Made by a program: the position numbers and the translations under genes. A stretch of DNA of 52,207 nucleotides, taken from positions 1 to 52,207 of the forward strand of contig CANJUR010000031.1 in NCBI GenBank assembly GCA_947477565.1, given 5' to 3'. Of this stretch, positions 8,263 through 17,200 are shown piece after piece. This stretch comes from Deltaproteobacteria bacterium. Its GTDB lineage: Bacteria; Myxococcota_A; Polyangia; Polyangiales; Ga0077539. Each line of letters starts with the position of its first letter. Position 1 is the stretch's first letter. The notes below the pieces were generated by a model that ran no database searches, was not told the origin of the DNA, and saw nothing but the letters and a program-made list of their open reading frames with translations.

Positions 8263-9858
8263 TCAGTGCCTTGCACATTGACTGCGATCGAGCCTTGCCT
8301 GGGAGCCTTCCGCGGCGCCCACCCGATGCAGCCGGACGAGCAGCGCGAGCGCCTGGCGGCAGTTCGGGGCGCGCAACAGTCGTCGCATCTTCGCCGTCCC
8401 TAAGTCATCCACCGCCTGCCGCAGCGGATCGACCTCCGCGGCCGTCAGCACCGACGGCATCCGCGCCCGCTGGAGCGCCTCGATGGCCGCATCGAGTTGC
8501 TGCGCATGGACACGGCTGAGGCCCTCCCGTACGGCCGCGCGGGCGCTCGCCTGGTTCGCACTCGACGAACGCGCCACCGGGTCTTCCATGGGGCTCGCGG
8601 GAAGCACCGTTGGCGCGGCAGGGGACGCCGCTGCGGTGGCGGGCGCACCGTCACGCAATGCCGAGCCGTGGCCCAGGAGGGTGCCCCGATGCAAAACCAG
8701 GGACACCATCGCGAAACCGCCGACGAGGCCCACCGCCGCGATGCCGATCACCCACGGCAGCACCCGCCGACGGGGCGAAGTGGGCGACGTTGCATACCGT
8801 GAATGCATGCGTGGTGTTACGGGCGCCGTGGTGGGGCTCACGGTCGCGATGGAGGCCACCGGCACTCCCGACGCTGCGACCTCCGCCGCCCCTTCTCCGC
8901 GCAACTCCGTGATGAACGCCATCGCCGACGCGGTCCGGCGCGACGAGTCCTTCTCCAGAGCATGCGCGAGGGCGGCTTCGATCGCCGGGGACATCGTCTC
9001 GCACCCAGGCTGTCGGCGCAGCGGCAGCGGGGGCAGGTTGAGGTGCGCGTCGGTCCACTCGGCGAGGGTGCGGGCGGTCCACGGGAGCGTGCCGGCCAGC
9101 ATGAGGTACGTGAGCAGACCGAGTGCGTAGACGTCCGCGCGGGCGTCCACGGGATGCCCCCGCAGCTGTTCGGGACACATGAAAGCTGGCGTCCCGAGCA
9201 CCGTGCCGACGCTCGTGAGGGGCTTCTCGTGGGCGTGCGCGGGAGGGCGGCGCGCGATGCCGAAGTCCACCACCTTGAGCAGCGGCGTCGGGTCGCCCGG
9301 AGAGAGCAGTACGTTTTCGGGCTTCAGGTCGCGGTGCACGATGCCGAGCTTGTGCGCAGCCTCGAGGGCGCTGGACATCTGCGTGGCGAGATCAAGCACG
9401 AGCCCGGGCTCCAGGCGCCCGCGCAACAAGCGCGTCGCGAGGCTCTCTCCCGGCACGAACTCCATCACCGACACGAAGCGCCCGCCCTCCTCGCCGTAGT
9501 CGAAGAGCCGCACGATGTTCGGGTGCTCGAGCGACGCCAGCGTGGTCGCTTCGCGGCGAAATCGCTGAACAATGTACTCGTCGTTGCCCCGTACCGCCGA
9601 GAGCACCTTGATCGCCACCCGGCGCACGCCCTCGCCCACCCGCTGCTCGCCCAGGTAGACGCGCCCCATGCTCCCCTCGCCGAGCTTCAGCGTGACGCGG
9701 TAGCGCCCGAGAAGCACCGACCCGAGCAGTGGATCGGCCGGGTCGGACTCGTCGAAGCGTTGCCCGCAGCGAGAGCAGAACCGCGCGTCTTCAGAGGGAC
9801 GGACGGTCGCGCAGCGAGGACAAGGGGGGGACGTCACGGGGGAAGAAACGCGGAGCAT
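8263..9858 (-). CDS. Membrane Ser/Thr protein kinase with N-terminal zinc ribbon
   Basis: The product has 531 residues. A zinc ribbon comes first (Cys13, Cys16, Cys28, Cys31), then a Hanks-type kinase domain (about 53-320): Gly loop GEGSMGRVY, Lys84 in VAIKVL, VHRDLKPEN with Asp177, DFG at 198-200, and APE-like MCPE. All catalytic residues are present. A single membrane helix follows (about 367-389), then a ~140-residue C-terminal part that is probably periplasmic and helical. The enzyme should phosphorylate Ser/Thr in cytoplasmic targets. It heads a probable operon with the J-domain/TPR protein and the cytochrome, so those may be linked to its signal. Confidence 0.93.
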   Translation of the reverse strand: MLRVSSPVTSPPCPRCATVRPSEDARFCSRCGQRFDESDPADPLLGSVLLGRYRVTLKLGEGSMGRVYLGEQRVGEGVRRVAIKVLSAVRGNDEYIVQRFRREATTLASLEHPNIVRLFDYGEEGGRFVSVMEFVPGESLATRLLRGRLEPGLVLDLATQMSSALEAAHKLGIVHRDLKPENVLLSPGDPTPLLKVVDFGIARRPPAHAHEKPLTSVGTVLGTPAFMCPEQLRGHPVDARADVYALGLLTYLMLAGTLPWTARTLAEWTDAHLNLPPLPLRRQPGCETMSPAIEAALAHALEKDSSRRTASAMAFITELRGEGAAEVAASGVPVASIATVSPTTAPVTPRMHSRYATSPTSPRRRVLPWVIGIAAVGLVGGFAMVSLVLHRGTLLGHGSALRDGAPATAAASPAAPTVLPASPMEDPVARSSSANQASARAAVREGLSRVHAQQLDAAIEALQRARMPSVLTAAEVDPLRQAVDDLGTAKMRRLLRAPNCRQALALLVRLHRVGAAEGSQARLDRSQCARH

Positions 9859-9914
9859 AATCCCCCGGTGGAGACCCTGACCAGACGCACGCGCGCCCGA
9901 ACCTCTCTCCCGGA

Positions 9915-10652
9915 ATGCTGACGTTCATCCTCAACCCACCGACGACGCGCGCGGTGCCGTGGCCGGGCGACGCCGTCTCGCTCTCGCAGGCCGTGCTCGT
10001 CAGCGCTCGCTCTCGCGGTCGCGATCTCCTCGGCCTCGCGGGCGCTTTGCGATCGACTTCGAGCACCTCGCTCGGGTCCGACTCCGCCCGCGCCGCCTTC
10101 TGGATCAACGTCTACAACGCCCTCCTGCGCCACGCGCTCACTCGCTTCGGGCTGCGCGGCAGCCTCCGCTGGCACGCGTGGATCTTCTTCGTCGCCGCCT
10201 ATGAGGTCGGCGGTCGTCGGTACACGTTGCATACGATCGAGCATGGTCTGCTGCGTGGTAACCGCCCGGGTCCGCCGCTGCCGGTTCGTCCGCTGCGCGT
10301 GGGGGATCCCCGGCTCGAATCCGCGCCGTCCGCCGTCGATCGGCGGGTGCACTTCGCCCTCCACTGCGGCGCGCGCTCGTGTCCGCCCGTCCGCGCCTAC
10401 GCTGCGGCCGACCTCGACGCCCAACTCGATCTCGCCACCCGCGCCTACCTCGCGGAGGAGACCGTCGTTGACTGGGGAGCCCGACGCATCATGCTTCCGC
10501 GGCTTTGCCGACTCTACCTCTCGGACTTCGGCGGCATCGCCGGGGTGATCGACCTGTTGCGCACGCACCACGACGACGGAGAGCGCATCGCACGCGAGCG
10601 CGCCGACCTCGCCGTGACCTGGGGCCCCTACGATTGGACCCTCATCCCCTGA
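9915..10652 (+). CDS. DUF547 family protein
   Basis: The product has 245 residues. AFWINVYNALLRHAL (about 60-74) and FALHCGARSCPP (about 143-154) are the two signature blocks of DUF547 (PF04784). Members are found in bacteria and plants; the fold contains a conserved Cys/His arrangement, but the activity is not established. There is no signal peptide. The gene is divergent from the zinc-ribbon kinase across 56 bp, so the two may share regulatory sequence. Confidence 0.88.
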   Translation: MLTFILNPPTTRAVPWPGDAVSLSQAVLVSARSRGRDLLGLAGALRSTSSTSLGSDSARAAFWINVYNALLRHALTRFGLRGSLRWHAWIFFVAAYEVGGRRYTLHTIEHGLLRGNRPGPPLPVRPLRVGDPRLESAPSAVDRRVHFALHCGARSCPPVRAYAAADLDAQLDLATRAYLAEETVVDWGARRIMLPRLCRLYLSDFGGIAGVIDLLRTHHDDGERIARERADLAVTWGPYDWTLIP

Positions 10653-10669
10653 GCGCGGCCGTTGCGTGA

Positions 10670-10686
10670 TGCATGTAGATCATGCA
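10670..10686. promoter_or_regulatory. Candidate XRE operator, TGCATG inverted repeat
   Basis: TGCATG-TAGAT-CATGCA is a perfect 6-bp inverted repeat with a 5-bp spacer, ending 12 bp before the inner ATG of the XRE gene. XRE proteins often repress themselves from such sites. The site would overlap codons if translation began at 10666 or 10669, which favours the start at 10699. Confidence 0.4.
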
Positions 10687-10698
10687 CCGTCGAGTTCT

Positions 10699-11235
10699 AT
10701 GGTTAAGACGTCGAGCGAGCGGAGTCCCGGGGGCATTGAGGGCGGTCGGGTGCGCGAGCGACGCCTTGCGCTGGGGCTGACCCAGGCCGACCTCGCCACT
10801 CGCAGCGGGCTCTCCCAGGAGGCCATCTCTCGGCTGGAAAACGGCCGCATTCGTGGGCTGATGCAGCCCACCCAGGACGCCCTCGCGGGTGCCCTCGGAA
10901 CCACCGCGGAGTGGCTGCGCGGGGGCGCAGACGGCACCGATGCGGACCCATCGCCGACGCGCCCGACGGACGCGGCGGAGGAACTCGACGAGGCCGCGGA
11001 GGATCCGCTGATGCAGGCGGCGAGTCACGCGTTTGATGCGAGGCGGCATCACCTCCTCGTGGACGCCAACCGGGTGCTCGAACTGCTGCACGCCGTCGAG
11101 CTCAGGCTGCTGGGCGACGGGGAGCTCGCGGAGGCCGCCCGCGCGTGGCTCGACGGGGCCTCGGCGCTGCGCCGCGAGGGCGTCGCCGTGACCGCGGAGA
11201 ACCTGCTGTGGAAGGTGACCGTCGGGCGACGGTAG
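10699..11235 (+). CDS. XRE-family helix-turn-helix regulator
   Basis: The product has 178 residues from ATG 10699; GTG 10666 and ATG 10669 in the same frame are alternatives. The helix-turn-helix lies near the N-terminus: RLALGLTQADLATRSGLSQE then AISRLENGRIRG, a standard Cro/CI-type fold that binds short inverted repeats. The C-terminal ~100 residues are acidic then helical, with LDANRVLELLHAVELRLLG-type amphipathic segments that could be the dimerisation part; no enzymatic domain is seen. It is convergent with the giant TPR gene, leaving only 4 bp between the two stop codons. Confidence 0.88.
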   Translation: MVKTSSERSPGGIEGGRVRERRLALGLTQADLATRSGLSQEAISRLENGRIRGLMQPTQDALAGALGTTAEWLRGGADGTDADPSPTRPTDAAEELDEAAEDPLMQAASHAFDARRHHLLVDANRVLELLHAVELRLLGDGELAEAARAWLDGASALRREGVAVTAENLLWKVTVGRR

Positions 11236-11239
11236 GGGA

Positions 11240-14200
11240 CTACTCTGCGCCGAGTTCGCGGAGGAAGGCGCGAGCCTCTTCCAGGTTGGCGTCTTCGGAG
11301 AGCGCCTTGCGTGCAAGGAAAGTCGCCTTCTTCAGGTCGCCCTGGCTCCGCGCGATCATGCCCTGGCGGAGGAAGGCCATCGCGCGACTCATCGGCGCGG
11401 GATTCTTCATCAGGGCGATGGCGCGGAGGGCCTTCTGCGCGATGTCGAAGTTGGCCTGCTCCATCGCGACGTCGGCCAACTCCGCGGCGACCTGGCCGTT
11501 CTGCGGATCGGTGTCGAGCGCGGCATTGAGCCACGCCATCTCCACGGCGTGGTCACCCGCCGCGTAGGCCAGGCGGCCCATGCGGTGCTGCAGCGTCGCC
11601 AGCTCCTTCGAGCGGCGGTTCTTGTGCGTCGCGATGGCGGCGTTGAGGAGCCCGGAGGCGTCCTCGAGCCGCTGCGACGCGGTGTAGGCATCGACCAGGA
11701 GCACGGTCACGTCGTGGTCGGCTGGGCGCAGCGCACGGGCGCGCTCGAGAGGATCGATGGCCAGGGCGGGCTCGGCCGCGTTGTCCATCAGCACCTCGCC
11801 CGCGCGCCGGAACCCACCGAAGCGCTCGTTCGGGTCGTCGCTCCGCTCGGCCGCGTCGGTCCAGAGCTTCGCGGCGTCGTGGAAGAGCCCCATGGTCTCG
11901 TAGAGTTGCCTGAGCCGGTCGCGCATCACGGCGTTGCCGAGGTCGGCTTCGTAGGCCCGTTGCAGCCCTTCGCGCGCATCCGTCGGCCGACCCGCGCTCG
12001 CGCACGCGTCCGCCAGGCGCACCGCCGCGTCGGCCCGCGCAGCGCCATGCTCGAGCGCCACCAACTGCTGGAACCCGATCGCCGCGTCGTCCCAGCGCTC
12101 CGCCTCGGCGTGCAGCGTCGCCAGCCGACGCAGTGCCTCGATGTCGTCGGGCTGCCCGGTGAGCCACTCCGAGAGAAGCGCCGTGCCTTCCGCGACGCGC
12201 CCGATGCGCGGGAGCACCTCCGAGAGCCGCAGCAGCGAGGTACGCGCCGTGTCGGCGTCGCCCTCCATCAGCGCCCGCATCCGCTGCCGGTCGAGCGCCG
12301 CCGCGAACTCCTCCGCCAGCACGTCGCCCACCCGCAGAAACGCCGCCTCCAGGTCTTCCACTGCGCCCGCGCCGTCGTCCGCCGCGCCGCGCAGTTCGGC
12401 CCGCAGCCGTAGCAGCGTCACCATCGCGTCGTCCCCGTCGCCTCGCGCGAGCGCTTCGCTCACCGCCGCGATGCCCGCCGCGCCGTCGCCCGCCGCCGTC
12501 AGCGTGCGCGCGTACTCTGCCAGTAGCGAGAGGCTTCCCGGGTCGTTGAGCAGCGCATCCGCCAGAAGCGCTGCGGCTCGCGCTGGGTCGCGCAGCGCGT
12601 CGCGAACGATGGACGCCACCTCGCGTAGCGCCGCTGCCCGTGCCTCCCCCTCCGGTAGCTGCCGAGCGTAGCGCTCGCGCACCGATGCCAGCGCCGCGTG
12701 GTCCTCGCGCGCCTGGTAGCTCGCCTCGAGCAACCCGCGAATCGTCTCGTCCCCCGGCATCGCCGCGAAGCCAGCCTCGAGCGCGCGCTCGACGCCCGCT
12801 GCGTCGCTCGTCTGCTCGCGCAAACCCGCCAGCTCCAGCGCCAGATTCGCCGCGTCCGCTCCGCTCCGCTGCTTGAGCAGGCGCTCCATCACCGCCGCGC
12901 GCTCTTCCGGTGGGTCGTCCGTCGTCATCAGTCCGTGCGTCGTCGTGAGCAGATCAGCGTCGTCCGGAAGCACCTCCAGGGCGCTTCGCATCACGTCCAG
13001 CGCGCGGTCGCGCTTCGTCGCCGCGAGGAGTCCTGCGAGGCGCAGGCCCAGCAGCCGCGTGCCGTCCCTGTCGCTACGCTCGCGGGCGCTGTCGAAGCGC
13101 GCGAAGAGAAGCTCCGCGAGGTCTTCCGAGCGTCCGGCGCTCTCGTAGAGGTCCGCCAGCAGGGTCGTCGCCGCGGTGTCGTCGGGGTCCTCGTCGAGCA
13201 GCGCTCGCAGGGACTCCATCGCGGCCTCCTCGCCGCCGGGGCGCGCCAGCAGGATTCTCGCGCGCTCCATGCGCAGATGCTTGCGGTCCGCCGGATCGAA
13301 GACGTTCGAGACCGACGCCTCGATGAGGGCCTCCAGCCGCGCCTCGTCCCCGAGCCGTCGGTACACCGTCAACAAGGGCTCCCACACCGCGCGGTTGCCC
13401 GGGTCGCGCGCATGCAACCCCTCATACGTGCGCGCCGCCATCGCGAGATCGTCGAGCGGGCCCGCAGCCAGCGCCGCGACGTGCAACTCAAGGTGCATCG
13501 CCTCACCCTCCTCGGACTGCGCCGCCGCCGCGCGCAGCCATTGCACAGCCTCCGCCGCGTCGTTGGCGACCTCCCGTAGCCGCGCCAGAGCCACCATCGC
13601 CCAGCCCGACTCGAGCCGCTCGTCGCGCGCCTCGCCGAGCGCGATCGCGCGGCGCAGCAAAGCCTCCGCGCGATCGTTGCTTTGCAGGTCGAGCGCGAGC
13701 TCTACCGCCTGGTGCAGTGTCTCCCAGGGCGTGCCTGACGACGCCGTCCGGCGCTCGAGAACGTCGAGCAGCGCGGCGTTGTCGCTCGCCTCGCGGGCCA
13801 CGCGCTCGTAGAGGTCGAGCACCGTGGGGAGGTCCGGCCACGCCGACGACGCCGCCTTAAGAAGATGCGCCGCGCGCACGAAATCGGGGGAGCGATCCTG
13901 GACCCAGGCGATCCAGGTGAGGCCTTCATCGACGTCGGCCGGGTCGTCCGAGGCGAGCAGGAGGGCGGCGAGGTTCCAGGCCGATCCGCTGGCGGCGTCG
14001 CCCTCGTAGGCCGTCAACTTGCGCAGCACCGCAACGCGTCCGGTGGTGTCGCCCAGCACGTCGAGCGCGTGGTCGAGGCCCCACCACGCCGCCACCTGAA
14101 TCTGGTCGTCCCCCTGTGCCGCTGCCTCCTGGAAGAGCGCGACTGCGCCCGGCGGATCGCCGAGGTCTCGGGCGAGCACCGCCCCCAGGCGCAGCGCGAA

Positions 14201-17200
14201 CGTGCCCACCGCAGTGGCGTCGTTTCCGGTACGCGCGCCGTCGAGGGCCGCCCGCAAGGTGACCTCGTAGTGCGCGACCCGTCCCGTGGCCCTCGCGATT
14301 CGAAGCGCGGCGTCATGCAGGGTCGCATCAAGCGGGCGCAGTGTCAGGGCCTCGAGCAGCGAGTCGAGCGCCTCCGCGGGGCGATCGAGGTGCTCGTCGA
14401 GCAGGGCTGCGGTGTCCGCGAGCGCCGCCGCGCGGGCGGAGGGATCGTGCTCCCGTTCGAGCCGCGAGCGTAGCGCCCGGAGGAGCACCTCGTGCTCCCC
14501 CATCCCCCGGAGCGCGTTCTCGAAGCGCTGCCCATCGACGTTTGTGCGCGCGGACACCTCGAAGGCGGTCTCGAGGGTCTCCGCGGCGCGGTCGTGCTGC
14601 CCAAGGTCGCGGGCGATGCGGAAGAGTTCGAGCAGCACCTCGGCCGGGCGCGGGAGGTCGTCCGCAGGGGTCGTCTGCCGACGCACGATGAGTAGCAGCG
14701 CGCGGAATGCCCGCTCCGCGCGGTCGAGCTGACCCGCCTCCCGGGCGAGATCGCCGAGAAGCCGAAACACACCGGGGTGCCCCATGTCGATGCTCGACGC
14801 GAGATCGAGTTGCGTGAGCGCTTCCGGGAGGTTGAGCTGCGCGCGGGCGATGAGCGCGAGCTGGTGGTGGGCGTGCGCGCGCTCCGGCGGGCGCTGCCGA
14901 CCATAGGATTCCAGCAGGGCGTCGAGGATGGCGCGGGCCTCGTCGAACCGGCCTGCCGCGCGCATGGCGTTGGCGAGCGCGATGCGCAGTCCGCGGTCGT
15001 CCGGGGACGCCGCCGAGGCAGACTCCAGCACCGGCACCGCCCTCTCCGGCGAACCGAGCCGTTGGTGCAGTATCTCCGCGGCCTCACGCAGGTCGGCGGT
15101 GGAGGGGTCCTGGCCGTCGGCGGGCTCCGCGAGCAGCGCCGCCAGGGGCTCCCAGCGGGCCGACTCGCGGTAGAGCGCCGCCAACTGCGCGCGCAATTCG
15201 CCCGGGTCACCGCCATTCGCCATCTGCGTCTCGAGCACCGCGCGCGCTCGCTCGGGGTCGCCGCTCGCCACGTAGACCCGCGACAGCGCCGCCACCACCG
15301 GACGCCGCTCGTCCCCGGTCGCGCCGGCCAATCGACGCTCGAGGAAGGTCGCCGCCGTCGCCGGCTCGCGGCGCGCGAGGTAGAGCCGCGCCAGCGCGTC
15401 GAGCGCCACCGGATCATCGGAGCGCGCAGCGATGCGGCCGAAGCCATCCATGGCCGCGGATTCGTCCTGGAGGTCGCGCTCGGCCACCTTCGCGGCGGCC
15501 ATCCAGAGCGCGTCGGCGCCGTGCGCGTGCATCGCGTCGAGGGCCGCGGCCTGCGACGCGAGGATGCCGTGCAGTTCGCGCGCTCGCTGTCCGTCGAGCA
15601 GCGTGGTGAGCGCCGCGATGGTCTCCGGGTGGCCAGCCTCTTCTTCGAGGTTCTCGATGTATGTGGCGAGCGCGCCGTCGTCGTCGCCGAGCGCGCGCTG
15701 GTTGCGGGCGATGTCCATGCGAAGATGCATGTGCCGCGCGGGGTCGCCCGGGAGCGAAAGCTCGTGCCGACGGAGCGCGAGCAGCTCCGCCCGCATCTCC
15801 GCGGCGTCGTAGAGGTCGGCAAGGAGCGCGATGATGCGTCCATCGTCCCGAACGTCGAGTAGCAGGGACTCGTAGAGGCTCATCGCGCGGGCAGCGTCGC
15901 CGAGGTCGCGGGCCGAGCGCTCCGCCGCCTCCGCTCGCAGTGCCCGCGCCTCCGTCGCCGTGTACGGGAGCTTCGCCGCCGCGATGAGCAGCCGCACCGC
16001 GAACTCGTGCTCCGCCCCGGCGGCGTACAGGTCCACCAGGGCGCGCATCGTCCACGTGGCGTGCGCCTGCGCAGCCTCGTCGCCGCCCGCCTCCCACTGC
16101 GCGGCACTTCGCTCGAGCAGCGTCCGCAGCAGCCCGAGGGCGCTCGCGCGGTCGCCGCCGGTGGCGAGTTCTACCTCCGCGGCCTCGCGCAGCACCCCGA
16201 GGGACTCCGGCACGTCACCGAGCGCCTGCTCCAGCGCGCGCAGCGTCTCTACCAGCGCGTGCCCGGGGCTGCGTCGCTGCAGCTCCGCGTACTGCTGCAG
16301 CCGCGGGACATCCGTGCGGTCGAGCGCCACGGCTCGCCCGAGAAAGGACTCCGCGGCGTCGAGATCGTCGCGCCCGCTGCGGTGCCGAGCGGCCGCCCAG
16401 GTGAGCAGCGCCGCCTTCAAAGCGTCCGGGAGCACCGTCGTATGCATCTGCGCATCAGCCGCGGCCAGCGCCTGGGACCACTGCCCGGCGGCATCGTCAC
16501 CGCCGTCCGTCGCGGCGTCGAAGGTGTGCGTGAGCGCCTCGTCGATGTGGCCGAGCGCGCCCGTGGTTGCGATGAAGGCCTCCGCAGCGGTGTCCCAGAG
16601 CCCGCATGCTGCGCCCACCCGCACCGTCGCCGTCGCCGCCCGTAGGCTCGATCGGTCGGCCCTCGCGACGCGGACAAAGGCCTCGAGCGCCCCATCGCGG
16701 TCGTTGAGCGTCTCCTCCAAAATCTCACCGAGGCGCAATGTCAGCCGATGCGCGTCCGCCTCGGCGCGTGTCGCGCTCGCCGCGCGGTAGGCGTCGGCCA
16801 CGATCGACCAGTCGCCGACCTGCTGCGCGAGGCGCTCGATCTCCGACTCCAGCGGCTCCGTCTCGACGCCCGCCGCCAGCGGGAGCGCCCGGGCCAGCAG
16901 CGTGAGAGCCCGCGGTGCATCGCCCTGCCGCTGCTCGGCGATCTCTGCGGACTCGCGCAGCACCGCGAGGCGTGCAGCCGCTTCCGTCGTCGCCGCAAGC
17001 CGGTGCTCCACCAGATCGACGATGGCACCCCAGTCGTCCGTGCGCCGAAACGACCGGTCGAGCACTGCGGTGGCTGAATCGTGCGCCTCGCTCACGTCGA
17101 GCATGGCGCGCATGCCCGCGAGTGCGTCGGTCTGTCCGGGGGCGTCGTCGAGGGCTGCGCGGTACGCCTCCAGTGTCTCGTCGGGCGAGTCGCCCCGCGC